Shown here: in pieces, positions 1-13,071 of the stretch | Layout of the letters: every line of letters starts with the position of its first letter | How positions within the stretch are numbered: position 1 is the stretch's first letter | Assembly: GCF_050948215.1 (NCBI RefSeq) | Contig: NW_027488634.1 | Span: 248,001 to 312,000, forward strand | Reading direction: 5' to 3' | Length of the DNA stretch: 64,000 bases | Source: Halictus rubicundus | Lineage: Eukaryota; Arthropoda; Insecta; Hymenoptera; Halictidae | Notes under the pieces: generated by a model | What the model saw: only the letters and a program-made list of their open reading frames with translations | The model's database searches: none | What the model was told of the DNA's origin: nothing | Made by a program: the position numbers and the translations under genes

Positions 1-840
1 TCTATCCTATCCTATCCTCTATCCTATCCTATCCTCTATCCTATCCTATCCTCTATCCTATCCTATCCTCTATCCTATCCTATCCTCTATCCTATCCTAT
101 CCTCTATCCTATCCTATCCTCTATCGTATCCTATCCTCTATCCTATCCTATCCTCTATAATATCCGATCCTCTATCCTATCCTATCCTGTATCCTGTCCT
201 ATCCTCTATCCTATCCTATCCTCTATCCTATCCTTTCCTCTATCCTATCCAATCCTCTATCCTATCCTATCCTCTATCTTATCGTATCCTCTATTGTATC
301 CTATCCTCTATCCTATCCTATCCTCTATCGTACCCTCTATCCTATCCTCTATCCTATCCTATCCTCTATCCTATCCTCTATAATATCGTTTACTCTATCA
401 TATCCTATCCTCTATCCTATAATATCATCTATCCTATTCTGTCCCCTATCCTATCCTCTATCATATCCAATCCTCTATCGTATCCTCTATCCTATCCTAC
501 CCTCTTTCCTATCCTATCCTCTTTCCTATCCTATCCTCTATCCTTTCCTCTATCCTATCCTATCCTCTATCCTATCCTATCCTCTATCCGATCCTCTATC
601 CTATCTTATCCTGTATCCTGTCCTATCCTCTATCCTATCCTATCCTCTATCCTATCCTTTCCTCTATCCAATCCTATCCTATATCCTATCCTTTCCTCTA
701 TCCTATCCAATCCTCTATCCTATCCTATCCTCTATCCTATCCTATCCTCTATCCCATCCTATCCTCTATCCTATCCTATCCTCTATCCTATCCTATCCTC
801 TATCCTATCCTATCCTCTATCCTATCCTATCCTCTATACT
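1..840. repeat. Mixed satellite segment at window start
   Basis: Plain 17-mers fill roughly the first 120 bases, then marked units follow: a tataatatccgatcc unit near 156, a cttatcgtatcc / attgtatcc pair near 280-300, and a 95-bp cassette at 379. The same order of marks recurs near 25871-26620 and 49339-50200, so this is the third copy of one mixed segment, cut by the window edge. Confidence 0.8.
379..473. repeat. 95-bp diverged cassette, ctgtcccc subtype
   Basis: The cassette is the most diverged element in the array: it starts tataatatcgtttactc, continues tataatatcatc, then cctattc, and ends catatccaatcc. Here cctattctgtcccc replaces cctattctatcct, and the 3' flank is ctaccctctttcc. This subtype is shared with 26094 and 49562. 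Confidence 0.9.
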
Positions 841-930
841 ATCCTATCCTCTATCCTATCCTCTATCCTATCCTATCCTCTACCCTATCCTATCCTCTAT
901 CCTATCCTATCCTCTATCCCATCCTATCCT

Positions 931-1026
931 CTATCCTATCCTCTATCCTATCCTCTATCCTATCCTCTATTCTATCCTCTATCCTATCCTCTATCCTATC
1001 CTCTATCCTATCCTCTATCCTATCCT
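931..1026. repeat. 12-bp sub-array, 8 units
   Basis: Eight CTATCCTATCCT units, one with ctattct in place of ctatcct. Followed by ctcct and, 42 bp after the last unit, the tatgctatcctacc motif. Confidence 0.9.
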
Positions 1027-1294
1027 CTCCTCTATCCTATCCTATCCTCTATCCTATCCTATCCTCTATGCTATCCTACCCTCTTTCCTATCCTATCCTC
1101 TATCGTATCCTAACCTCTATCCTGTCCTATCCTCTTTCCTATCGTATCCTCTATCGTATCCTATCCTCTATCCTATCCTATCCTCTATCCTATCCTATCC
1201 TCTATCCTATCCTATCCTCTATACTATCCTATCCTCTATCCTATCCTCTATCCTATCCTATCCTCTATCCTATCCTATCCTCTATCCTATCCTC

Positions 1295-1389
1295 TATAAT
1301 ATCGTTTACTCTATCATATCCTATCCTCTATCCTATAATATCATCTATCCTATTCTATCCTCTATCCTATCCTCTATCATATCCAATCC
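1295..1389. repeat. 95-bp cassette, cgtatcc-flank subtype
   Basis: Full cassette with standard sequence; downstream units are tatcgtatcc then cctatcgtatcc. Lies 227 bp after the motif ATG at 1068. Confidence 0.9.
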
Positions 1390-2714
1390 TCTATCGTATC
1401 CTCTATCCTATCGTATCCTCTATCCTATCCTATCCTCTATTCTATCCTCTCCTCTATCCTATCCTATCCTCTATCCTATCCTATCCTCTAACCTATCCTA
1501 TCCTCTATCCTATCCTATCCTCTATCCCATCCTATCCTCTATCCTATCCTATCCTCTATCCTATACTATCCTCTATCCTATCCTATCCCCTATCCTATCC
1601 TATCCTCTATCCTTTCCTCTATCCTATCCTATCCTCTATCCTATCCTATCCTCTATCCGATCCTCTATCCGATCCTCTATCCTATCCTATCCTGTATCCT
1701 GTCCTATCCTCTATCCAATCCTATCCTATATCCTATCCTTTCCTCTATCCTATCCAATCCTCCATCCTATCCTATCCTCTATCCTATCTTATCCTCTATC
1801 GTATCCTAACCTCTATCCTGTCCTATCCTCTATCCTATCGTATCCTCTATCGTATCCGATCCTCTATCCTATCCTATCCTGTATCCTGTCCTATCCTCTA
1901 TCCTATCCTATCCTCTATCCTATCCTTTCCTCTATCCTATCCAATCCTCTATCCTATCCTATCCTCTATCCTATCCTATCCTCTATCCTATCGTATCCTC
2001 TATCGTATCCTATCCTCTATCCTATCCTATCCTCTATCCTATCTTATCCTCTATCCTATCCTATCCTCTATCCTATCCTATCCTCTATCTTATCCTCTAT
2101 CCTATCCTCTATCCTAGCCTCTATCCTATCCTCTATCCTATCCTCTCCTCTATCCTATCCTATCCTCTATCCTATCCTATCCTCTATGCTATCCTACCCT
2201 CTTTCCTATCCTATCCTCTATCCTATCCTTTCTTCTATCCTATCCAATCCTCTATCCTATCCTATCCTCTATCCTATACTATCCTCTATCCTATCCTATC
2301 CTCTATCCTATCCTATCCTCTATCGTTTCCTCTATCCTATCCTATAGTCTATACTATCCTATCCTCTGTCCGATCCTCTATCCGATCCTCTATCCTATCC
2401 TATCCTGTATCCTGTCCTATACACTATCCAATCCTATCCTATATCCTATCCTTTCCTCTATCCTATCCTATCCTCTATCCTATCCTATCCTCTATCGTTT
2501 CCTCTATCCTATCCTATCCTCTATACTATCCTATCCTCTGTCCGATCCTCTATCCGATCCTCTATCCTATCCTATCCTGTATCCTGTCCTATCCTCTATC
2601 CAATCCTATCCTATATCCTATCCTTTCCTCTATCCTATCCAATCCTCTTTCCTATCCTATCCTATATACTATCCTATCCTCTATCCTATCCTATCCTCTA
2701 TCGTATCCTATCCT

Positions 2715-2749
2715 CTATCCTCTATCCTCTATCCTCTATCCTCTATCCT
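2715..2749. repeat. 7-bp sub-array, 5 units
   Basis: Five CTATCCT units in a row (one pentamer plus TC each), following a tatcgtatcc unit. Confidence 0.93.
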
Positions 2750-2851
2750 CTATCCTATCCTATCCTCTATCCTATCCTATCCTCTATCCTATCCTATCCT
2801 CTACCCTATCCTATCCTCTATCCTATCCTATCCTCTATCCCATCCTATCCT

Positions 2852-2947
2852 CTATCCTATCCTCTATCCTATCCTCTATCCTATCCTCTATTCTATCCTC
2901 TATCCTATCCTCTATCCTATCCTCTATCCTATCCTCTATCCTATCCT
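2852..2947. repeat. 12-bp sub-array, 8 units
   Basis: Counterpart of 931 at +1,921, with the same ctattct unit. Confidence 0.9.
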
Positions 2948-3215
2948 CTCCTCTATCCTATCCTATCCTCTATCCTATCCTATCCTCTATGCTATCCTAC
3001 CCTCTTTCCTATCCTATCCTCTATCGTATCCTAACCTCTATCCTGTCCTATCCTCTTTCCTATCGTATCCTCTATCGTATCCTATCCTCTATCCTATCCT
3101 ATCCTCTATCCTATCCTATCCTCTATCCTATCCTATCCTCTATACTATCCTATCCTCTATCCTATCCTCTATCCTATCCTATCCTCTATCCTATCCTATC
3201 CTCTATCCTATCCTC

Positions 3216-3310
3216 TATAATATCGTTTACTCTATCATATCCTATCCTCTATCCTATAATATCATCTATCCTATTCTATCCTCTATCCTATCCTCTATCA
3301 TATCCAATCC
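3216..3310. repeat. 95-bp cassette, cgtatcc-flank subtype
   Basis: Tandem-copy partner of the cassette at 1295, exactly 1,921 bp downstream. Confidence 0.9.
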
Positions 3311-4635
3311 TCTATCGTATCCTCTATCCTATCGTATCCTCTATCCTATCCTATCCTCTATTCTATCCTCTCCTCTATCCTATCCTATCCTCTATCCTAT
3401 CCTATCCTCTAACCTATCCTATCCTCTATCCTATCCTATCCTCTATCCCATCCTATCCTCTATCCTATCCTATCCTCTATCCTATACTATCCTCTATCCT
3501 ATCCTATCCCCTATCCTATCCTATCCTCTATCCTTTCCTCTATCCTATCCTATCCTCTATCCTATCCTATCCTCTATCCGATCCTCTATCCGATCCTCTA
3601 TCCTATCCTATCCTGTATCCTGTCCTATCCTCTATCCAATCCTATCCTATATCCTATCCTTTCCTCTATCCTATCCAATCCTCCATCCTATCCTATCCTC
3701 TATCCTATCCTATCCTCTATCGTATCCTAACCTCTATCCTGTCCTATCCTCTATCCTATCGTATCCTCTATCGTATCCGATCCTCTATCCTATCCTATCC
3801 TGTATCCTGTCCTATCCTCTATCCTATCCTATCCTCTATCCTATCCTTTCCTCTATCCTATCCAATCCTCTATCCTATCCTATCCTCTATCCTATCCTAT
3901 CCTCTATCCTATCGTATCCTCTATCGTATCCTATCCTCTATCCTATCCTATCCTCTATCCTATCTTATCCTCTATCCTATCCTATCCTCTATCCTATCCT
4001 ATCCTCTATCTTATCCTCTATCCTATCCTCTATCCTAGCCTCTATCCTATCCTCTATCCTATCCTCTCCTCTATCCTATCCTATCCTCTATCCTATCCTA
4101 TCCTCTATGCTATCCTACCCTCTTTCCTATCCTATCCTCTATCCTATCCTTTCTTCTATCCTATCCAATCCTCTATCCTATCCTATCCTCTATCCTATAC
4201 TATCCTCTATCCTATCCTATCCTCTATCCTATCCTATCCTCTATCGTTTCCTCTATCCTATCCTATAGTCTATACTATCCTATCCTCTGTCCGATCCTCT
4301 ATCCGATCCTCTATCCTATCCTATCCTGTATCCTGTCCTATACACTATCCAATCCTATCCTATATCCTATCCTTTCCTCTATCCTATCCTATCCTCTATC
4401 CTATCCTATCCTCTATCGTTTCCTCTATCCTATCCTATCCTCTATACTATCCTATCCTCTGTCCGATCCTCTATCCGATCCTCTATCCTATCCTATCCTG
4501 TATCCTGTCCTATCCTCTATCCAATCCTATCCTATATCCTATCCTTTCCTCTATCCTATCCAATCCTCTTTCCTATCCTATCCTATATACTATCCTATCC
4601 TCTATCCTATCCTATCCTCTATCGTATCCTATCCT

Positions 4636-4670
4636 CTATCCTCTATCCTCTATCCTCTATCCTCTATCCT
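4636..4670. repeat. 7-bp sub-array, 5 units
   Basis: Counterpart of 2715 in the second 1,921-bp copy. Confidence 0.93.
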
Positions 4671-4901
4671 CTATCCTATCCTATCCTCTATCCTATCCTA
4701 TCCTCTATCCTATCCTATCCTCTATCCTATCCTATCTTCTATCCTATCCTATCCTCTATCCCATCCTATCCTCTATCCTATCCTATCCTCTATCCTATAC
4801 TATCCTCTATCCTATCCTATCCCCTATCCTATCCTATCCTCTATCCTTTCCTCTATCCTATCCTATCCTCTATCCTATCCTATCCTCTATCCGATCCTCT
4901 A

Positions 4902-5275
4902 TCCGATCCTCTATCCTATCCTATCCTGTATCCTGTCCTATCCTCTATCCAATCCTATCCTATATCCTATCCTTTCCTCTATCCTATCCAATCCTCCATC
5001 CTATCCTATCCTCTATCCTATCCTATCCTCTATCGTATCCTAACCTCTATCCTGTCCTATCCTCTATCCTATCGTATCCTCTATCGTATCCGATCCTCTA
5101 TCCTATCCTATCCTGTATCCTGTCCTATCCTCTATCCAATCCTATCCTATATCCTATCCTTTCCTCTATCCTATCCAATCCTCCATCCTATCCTATCCTC
5201 TATCCTATCCTATCCTCTATCGTATCCTAACCTCTATCCTGTCCTATCCTCTATCCTATCGTATCCTCTATCGTA
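4902..5275. repeat. 187-bp tandem doubling
   Basis: The marks ccgatcc, cctgtatcctgtcc, tccaatcctatcctatatcc and aatcctccatcc occur twice, the last at 4990 and 5177 (187 bp, 11 x 17). Limits are approximate. Confidence 0.85.
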
Positions 5276-6067
5276 TCCGATCCTCTATCCTATCCTATCC
5301 TGTATCCTGTCCTATCCTCTATCCTATCCTATCCTCTATCCTATCCTTTCCTCTATCCTATCCAATCCTCTATCCTATCCTATCCTCTATCCTATCCTAT
5401 CCTCTATCCTATCGTATCCTCTATCGTATCCTATCCTCTATCCTATCCTATCCTCTATCCTATCTTATCCTCTATCCTATCCTATCCTCTATCCTATCCT
5501 ATCCTCTATCTTATCCTCTATCCTATCCTCTATCCTAGCCTCTATCCTATCCTCTTTCCTATCCTATCCTCTATCCTATCCTTTCTTCTATCCTATCCAA
5601 TCCTCTATCCTATCCTATCCTCTATCCTATACTATCCTCTATCCTATCCTATCATCTATCCTATCCTATCCTCTATCGTTTCCTCTATCCTATCCTATAG
5701 TCTATACTATCCTATCCTCTGTCCGATCCTCTATCCGATCCTCTATCCTATCCTATCCTGTATCCTGTCCTATACACTATCCAATCCTATCCTATATCCT
5801 ATCCTTTCCTCTATCCTATCCTATCCTCTATCCTATCCTATCCTCTATCGTTTCCTCTATCCTATCCTATCCTCTATACTATCCTATCCTCTGTCCGATC
5901 CTCTATCCGATCCTCTATCCTATCCTATCCTGTATCCTGTCCTATCCTCTATCCAATCCTATCCTATATCCTATCCTTTCCTCTATCCTATCCAAACCTC
6001 TTTCCTATCCTATCCTATATACTATCCTATCCTCTATCCTATCCTATCCTCTATCGTATCCTATCCT

Positions 6068-6102
6068 CTATCCTCTATCCTCTATCCTCTATCCTCTATC
6101 CT
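6068..6102. repeat. 7-bp sub-array, 5 units
   Basis: Sub-array of the rearranged third copy; upstream unit is tccaaacctctttcc, not tccaatcctctttcc as in the first two. Confidence 0.93.
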
Positions 6103-6519
6103 CTATCCTATCCTATCCTCTATCCTATCCTATCCTCTATCCTATCCTATCCTCTATCCTATCCTATCTTCTATCCTATCCTATCCTCTATCCTATCCTA
6201 TCCGATATCCTATCCTATCCTCTATCCTATCCTATCCTCTATCCTATCCTATCCTCTATCCTATCTTATCCTCTATCCTATCCTATCCTCTATCCTATCC
6301 TATCCTCTATCTTATCCTCTATCCTATCCTCTATCCTAGCCTCTATCCTATCCTCTTTCCTATCCTATCCTCTATCCTATCCTTTCTTCTATCCTATCCA
6401 ATCCTCTATCCTATCCTATCCTCTATCCTATACTATCCTCTATCCTATCCTATCATCTATCCTATCCTATCCTCTATCGTTTCCTCTATCCTATCCTATA
6501 GTCTATACTATCCTATCCT

Positions 6520-6555
6520 CTATCCTATCCTCTATCCTATCCTCTATCCTATCCT
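6520..6555. repeat. 12-bp sub-array, 3 units
   Basis: Short form placed before the tatgctatcctccc motif at 6597; the equivalent sites at 30 kb and beyond have eight or nine units. Confidence 0.88.
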
Positions 6556-7232
6556 CTCCTCTATCCTATCCTATCCTCTATCCTATCCTATCCTCTATGC
6601 TATCCTCCCTCATTCCTATCCTATCCTCTATCCTATCCTATCCTCTATCCTATACTATCCTCTATCCTATCCTATCCCCTATCCTATCCTATCCTCTATC
6701 CTTTCCTCTATCCTATCCTATCCTCTATCCGATCCTCTATCCTATCCCATCCTCTATCCTATCCTACCCTCTATCCTATCCTATCCTCTATCCTATCCTA
6801 TCGTCTATCCTATCCTATACTCTATCCTATCCTATCCTCTATCCTATACTAGCCTCTACCTTATCCTATCCTCTATCCTATCCAATTACCTATCCGATCC
6901 TCTATCCTATCCTATCCTCTATCAGATCCTCAATCCTATCCTATCCTCTATCCTATCCTATCCTCTATCCTATACTTTCCTCAATACTATTATATGCTCT
7001 ATCCTATCCTATCCTCTATCCTATCCTATCCTCTATCCTATCCTATCCACTATCCTATCCTATCCTCTATCCTATCCTATCATCTATCCTATCCTATCCT
7101 CTATCCCATCCTATCCTCTATCCTATCCTATCGTCTATCCCATCCTATCCTCTATCCTATCCTATCCTCTATCCTAACCTATCCTCTATCCTATCGTATC
7201 CTGTATCGTATCCTATCCTCTATCCTATCCTC

Positions 7233-7327
7233 TATAATATCGTTTACTCTATCATATCCTATCCTCTATCCTATAATATCATCTATCCTATTCTATCCTC
7301 TATCCTATCCTCTATCATATCCAATCC
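7233..7327. repeat. 95-bp cassette, ctaccctatcc-flank subtype
   Basis: Full cassette. Upstream is the cctgtatcgtatcc unit and downstream ctaccctatcc, the pairing typical of the tatgctatcctccc HOR units. Confidence 0.9.
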
Positions 7328-8584
7328 TCTATCGTATCCTCTATCCTACCCTATCCTCTATCCTATCCTATCCTCTATCCTATCCTATCCTCTATCCTAT
7401 CCTACCCTCTATCCCATCCTATCCTCTATCCTATCCTATCCTCTATCGTATCCTATCCTTTATCCTATCCTATCCTCTATCCTATCCGATCCTCTATCCT
7501 ATCCTATCCTGTATCCTGTCCTATCCTCTATCCTATCCTATCCTCTATCCTATCCTTTCCTCTATCCTATCCAATCCTCTATCCTATCCTATCCTCTATC
7601 CTATCGTATCATCTATCGTATCCTATCCTCTATCCTATCCTATCCTCTATCCTATCCTATCCTCTATCCTATCCTATCCTCTATCCTATCCTATCCTCTA
7701 TCCTATCCTATCCTCTATCCTATCCTGTTCTCTATCATATGCTATCGTCTATCCTATCCTATCCTCTATCCTATCCTATCCTCTATCCTATCCTATCCTC
7801 TATCCTATCCTATCCTCTATCCTATCCTATCCTCTATCCTATCGTATCATCTATCGTATCCTATCCTCTATCCTGTCCTATCCTCTATCCTATCCTATCC
7901 TCTATCCTATCCTATCCTCTATCCTATCCTATCCTCTATCCTATCCTATCCTCTATCCTATCCTATCCTCTATCCTATCCTATCCTCTATCATATGCTAT
8001 CGTCTATCATATCCTATCCTCTATCCTATCCTATCCTCTATCCTATCCTATCCTCTATCGTATCCTATCCTCTATCCTATCCTATCCTCTATCCGATCCT
8101 CTATTCTATCCTATCCTCTATCCTATCCTATACTCTATCCTATCCTATCCTCTATCCTATACTAGCCTCTACCTTATCCTATCCTCTATCCTATACTTTC
8201 CTCAATCCTATTATATGCTCTATCCTATCCTATCCTCTATCCTATCCTATCCTCTATCCTATCCTATCCACTATCCTATCCTATCCTCTATCCTATCCTA
8301 TCCTCTATCCTATCCTATCCTCTATCCTATCCTATCCTCTATCCTATCCTATCGTCTATCCCATCCTATCCTCTATCCTATCCTATCCTCTATCCTAACC
8401 TATCCTCTATCCTATCGTATCCTGTATCGTATCCTATCCTCTATCCTATCCTATCCTCTATCCTATCCTATCCTCTATCCTATCCTATCCTCTATCCTAT
8501 CCTATCCTCTATCCTATCCTATCCTCTATCCGATCCTCTATCCTATCCTATCCTGTATCCTGTCCTATCCTCTATCCTATCCTC

Positions 8585-8679
8585 TATAATATCGTTTACT
8601 CTATCATATCCTATCCTCTATCCTATAATATCATCTATCCTATTCTATCCTCTATCCTATCCTCTATCATATCCAATCC
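8585..8679. repeat. 95-bp cassette, ctaccctatcc-flank subtype
   Basis: Full cassette, preceded by a ccgatcc and cctgtatcctgtcc haplotype instead of cctgtatcgtatcc. Corresponds to 13915 and 60028. Confidence 0.9.
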
Positions 8680-11225
8680 TCTATCGTATCCTCTATCCTA
8701 CCCTATCCTCTATCCTATCCTATCCTCTATCCTATCCTATCCTCTATCCTATCCTACCCTCTATCCTATCCTATCCTCTATCCTATCCTATCCTCTATCG
8801 TATCCTATCCTTTATCCTATCCTATCCTCTATCCTATCCGATCCTCTATCCTATCCTATCCTGTATCGTGTCCTATCCTCTATCCTATCCTATCCTCTAT
8901 CCTATCCTTTCCTCTATCCTATCCAATCCTCTATCCTATCCTATCCTCTATCCTATCGTATCATCCATCGTATCCTATCCTCTATCCTATCCTATCCTCT
9001 ATCCTATCCTATCCTCTATCCTATCCTATCCTCTATCCTATCCTATCCTCTATCCTATCCTATCGTCTATCCCTTCCTATCCTCTATCCTATCCTATCCT
9101 CTATCATAACCTATCCTCTATCCTATCGTATCCTGTATCGTATCCTATCCTCTATCCTATCCTATCCTCTATCCTATCCTATCCTTTATCCTATCATATC
9201 CTCTATCCTATCCGATCCTCTATCCTATCCTATCCTGTATCCTGTCGTATCCTCTATCCTATCCTATCCACTATCCTATCCTTTCCTCTATCCTATCCAA
9301 TCCTCTATCCTATCCTATCCTCTATCCTATCGTATCATCTATCGTATCCTATCCTCTATCCTATCCTATCCTCTATCCTATCCTATCCTCTATCCTATCC
9401 TATCCTCTATCCTATCCTATCCTCTATCCTATCCTATCCTCTATCCTATCCTATCCTCTATCCTATCCTATCCTCTACCCTATCCTATCCTCTATCCTAT
9501 CCTATCCTCTATCAGATCCTCAATCCTATCCTATCCTCTATCCTATCCTATCCTCTATCCTATCCTTTCCTCTATCCTATCCAATCCTCTATCCTATCCT
9601 ATCCTCTATCCTATCGTATCCTCTATCGTATCCTATCCACTATCCTATCCTATCCTCTATCCTACCCTATCCTCTATCCTATCCTATCCTCTATCCTATC
9701 CTATCCTCTATCGAATCCTACCCTCTATCCTATCCTATCCTCTATCCTATCCTATCCTATCCTCTATCGTATCCTATCCTTTATCCTATCCTATCCTCTA
9801 TCCTATCCGATCCTCTATCCTATCCTATCCTGTATCCTGTCCTATCCTCTATCCTATCCTTTCCTCTATCCTATCCAATCCTCTATCCTATCCTATCCTC
9901 TATCCTATCGTATCATCTATCGTATCCTATCCTCTATCCTATCCTATCCTCTATCCTATCCTATCCTATCCTCTATCCTATCCTATCCTCTATCCTATCC
10001 TATCCTCTATCATATGCTATAGTCTATCCTATCCTATCCTCTATCCTATCTTATCCTCTATCCTATCCTATCCTCTATCCTATCCTATCCTCTATCCTAT
10101 CCTATCCTCTATCCTATCGTATCCTCTATCGTATCCTATCCTCTATCCTATCCTATCCTCTATCCTATCCCATCCTCTATCCTATCCTATCCTCTATCCT
10201 ATCCTATCCTCTGTCCGATCCTCTATCCTATCCTATCCTCTATCCTATCCTATCCCCTATCCTATCCTATCCTCTATCCTCTGCTCTATCCTATACTATC
10301 CTCTATCCTATCCTATCCTCTATGCTATCCTACCCTCTTTCCTATCCTATCCTCTATCCTATCCTATCCTCTATCCTATACTATCCTCTATCCTATCCTA
10401 TCCCCTATCCTATCCTATCCTCTATCCTATCGTATCATCTATCGTATCCTATCCTCTATCCTATCCTATCCTCTATCGTTTCCTCTATCCTATCCTATCC
10501 TCTATACTATCCTATCCTCTGTCCGATCCTCTATCCGATCCTCTATCCTAACCTATCCTGTATCCTGTCCTATCCTCTATCCAATCCTATCCTATCCTAT
10601 CCTCTATCCTATCCAATCCTCTATCCTATCCTTTCCTCTATCCTATCCTATCCTCTATCCTATCCTATCCTCTATCCTATCCTATCCTCTATCCTATCCT
10701 ATCCTCTATCAGATCCTCAATCCTATCCTATCCTCTATCCTATCCAATCCTCTATCCTATCCTTTCCTCTATCCTATCCAATCCTCTATCCTATCCTATC
10801 CTCTAACCTATCGTATCCTCTATCGTATCCTATCCACTATCCTATCCTATCCTCTATCCTATCCTATCCTCTATCCTATCCTATCCTCTATCCTATCCTA
10901 TCCTCTATCGTATCCTATCCTTTATCCTATCCTATCCTCTATCCTATCCGATCCTCTATCCTATCCTATCCTGTATCCTGTCCTATCCTCTATCCTATCC
11001 TATCCTCTATCCTATCCTTTCCTCTATCCTATCCAATCCTCTATCCTATCCTATCCTCTATCCTATCGTATCATCTATCGTATCCTATCCTCTATCCTAT
11101 CCTATCCTCTATCCTATCCTATCCTCTATCCTATCCTATCCTCTATCCTATCCTATCCTCTATCCTATCCTATCCTCTATCCTATCCTATCCTCTATCCT
11201 ATCCTATCCCCTATCCTATCCTATC

Positions 11226-13071
11226 CTCTATCCTATCGTATCCTCTATCCTATCCTATCCTCTATCCTATCCTATCGTCTATCCTATCCTATCCTCTATT
11301 CTATCCTATCCTCTATCCTATCGTATCCTCTATCGTATCCTATCATCTATCCTATCCTATCCTCTATCCTATCCTCTATCCTATCCTCTATCCTATCGTA
11401 TCCTCTATCGTATCCTGTCATCTATCCTATCCTATCCTCTATCCTATCGTATCCTCTATCCTATCCTATCCTCTATTCTATCCTCTCCTCTATCCTATCC
11501 TATCCTCTATCCTATCCTATCCTCTAACCTATCCTATCCTCTATCCTATCCTCTATCCCATCCTATCCTCTATCCTATCCTATCCTCTATCCTATACTAT
11601 CCTCTATCCTATCCTATCCCCTATCCTATCCTATCCTCTATCCTTTCCTCTATCCTATCCTATCCTCTATCCTATCCTATCCTCTATCCGATCCTCTATC
11701 CGATCCTCTATCCTATCCTATCCTGTATCCTGTCCTATCCTCTATCCAATCCTATCCTATATCCTATCCTTTCCTCTATCCTATCCAATCCTCCATCCTA
11801 TCCTATCCTCTATCCTATCCTATCCTCTATCGTATCCTAACCTCTATCCTGTCCTATCCTCTATCCTATCGTATCCTCTGTCGTATCCGATCCTCTATCC
11901 TATCCTATCCTGTATCCTGTCCTATCCTCTATCCTATCCTATCCTCTATCCTATCCTTTCCTCTATCCTATCCAATCCTCTATCCTATCCTATCCTCTAT
12001 CCTATCCTATCCTCTATCCTATCGTATCCTCTATCGTATCCTATCCTCTATCCTATCCTATCCTCTATCCTATCTTATCCTCTATCCTATCCTCTATCCT
12101 ATCGTATCCTCTATCCTATCCTATCCTCTATCCTATCCTATCCTCTATACGATCCTATCCTCTATCCTTTCCTCTATCCTATCCTATCCTCCATCCTATC
12201 CTATCCTGTATCCTGTCCTATCCTCTATCCAATCCTATCCTATATCCTATCGTTTCCTCTATCCTATCCAATCCTCTATCCTATCCTATCCTCTATCCTA
12301 TCCTATCCTCTATCCTATCCGATCCTCTATCCTATCCTATCCTGTATCCTGTCCTATCCTCTATCCTATCCAATCCTCTATCCTATCCTATCCTCTATCC
12401 TATCGTATCCTCTATCCTATCCTATCCTCTATCCTATCCTATCGTCTATCCTATCCTATCCTCTATTCTATCCTATCCTCTATCCTATCGTATCCTCTAT
12501 CGTATCCTATCATCTATCCTATCCTATCCTCTATCCTATCCTCTATCCTATCCTCTATCCTATCGTATCCTCTATCGTATCCTGTCTTCTATCCTATCCT
12601 ATCCTCTATCCTATCGTATCCTCTATCCTATCCTATCCTCTATTCTATCCTCTCCTCTATCCTATCCTATCCTCTATCCTATCCTCTAACCTATCCTATC
12701 CTCTATTCTATCCTATCCTCTATCCCATCCTATCCTCTATCCTATCCTATCCTCTATCCTATACTATCCTCTATCCTATCCTATCCCCTACCCTATCCTA
12801 TCCTCTATCCTTTCCTCTATCCTATCCTATCCTCTATCCTATCCTATCCTGTATCCGATCCTCTATCCGATCCTCTATCCTATCCTATCCTGTATCCTGT
12901 CCTATCCTCTATCCAATCCTATCCTATATCCTATCCTTTCCTCTATCCTATCCAATCCTCCATCCTATCCTATCCTCTATCCTATCCTATCCTCTATCGT
13001 ATCCTAACCTCTATCCTGTCCTATCCTCTATCCTATCGTATCCTCTGTCGTATCCGATCCTCTATCCTATC
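11226..13071. repeat. Short-HOR array, gtctatcc / ctattctatcc type
   Basis: Marks are a gtctatcc unit followed by ctctattctatcc (11294 and 12461, so a local period near 1.17 kb), paired tatcgtatcc units, paired ccgatcc units and a tatacgatcctatcc unit near 12149. These are the marks that fill block A (15478-23091), so this is an outlying piece of the same family, separated from it by the copied segment at 13072-14592. Confidence 0.7.

Larger units (their letters stand above)
841..2761. repeat. 1,921-bp higher-order repeat, copy 1
   Basis: First of two adjacent copies in direct orientation. Marks in order: a ctaccctatcc unit (880), a 12-bp sub-array (931-1026), the tatgctatcctaccctcttt motif (1068), a 95-bp cassette (1295), paired ccgatcc units (about 1657-1680), a ctagcc unit (about 2116), a second tatgctatcc motif (2186) and a 7-bp sub-array (2715-2749). 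The matching positions in copy 2 lie at a constant +1,921. One difference seen is T at 1789 against C at 3710. Edges are good to a unit or two. Confidence 0.85.
2762..4682. repeat. 1,921-bp higher-order repeat, copy 2
   Basis: Tandem partner of 841-2761 with nearly identical sequence. Open frames of 349 codons at 1068-2117 and 2989-4038 translate the same except for one residue, which is a convenient measure of identity over that kilobase. After 4682 the expected ctaccctatcc unit is missing and a tatcttctatcc unit follows, so the tandem register ends here. A single related unit, not a tandem pair, occurs at about 50020-51940. Confidence 0.85.
4683..6554. repeat. Rearranged third copy of the 1.9-kb unit
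   Basis: From about 4740 the marks follow those of 3430-4040 at an offset of about 1,313 bp, rising to 1,500 bp after a 187-bp internal doubling. Near 5550 the ctagcc marker is followed almost at once by cctctttcc, so roughly 70 bp present at 4040-4118, including the tatgctatcctacc motif, are missing. A 7-bp sub-array sits at 6068-6102. A second, shorter fragment with the same ctagcc-to-cctctttcc junction starts near 6335 and ends in a tatagtc unit near 6499. Confidence 0.7.
6555..11225. repeat. Higher-order segment, copy 1 of 57103-62650
   Basis: Opens with the tatgctatcctccctcatt motif (6597), then attatatgctc (near 6994), two 95-bp cassettes (7233, 8585), several catatgctatcgtc units (about 7739, 7994) and cagatcctcaatcc units (about 6913, 9514, 10709). 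The far copy keeps the order. Offsets step through about 50,547, 50,598, 50,581, then 51,426, 51,443 and 51,426: one +51, several single 17-bp changes, and one added 845-bp tandem copy in the far segment. Similarity ends near 11225 / 62650. Confidence 0.8.

Noticed and set aside
379..400. tataat in the cassette as a promoter -10 or TATA box
   Set aside because: It is one of many AT-rich variants of TATCC, has no partner element at a fixed distance and no gene downstream.
379..473. Cassette as a transposon remnant or CENP-B box
   Set aside because: It keeps the 17-bp register, lacks terminal repeats or target duplications, and does not resemble the CENP-B box consensus.
1068..2117. 349-codon frame conserved at 2989-4038 and 50205-51254
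   Set aside because: Conservation is explained by HOR duplication of the DNA; flanking non-open stretches are equally conserved.
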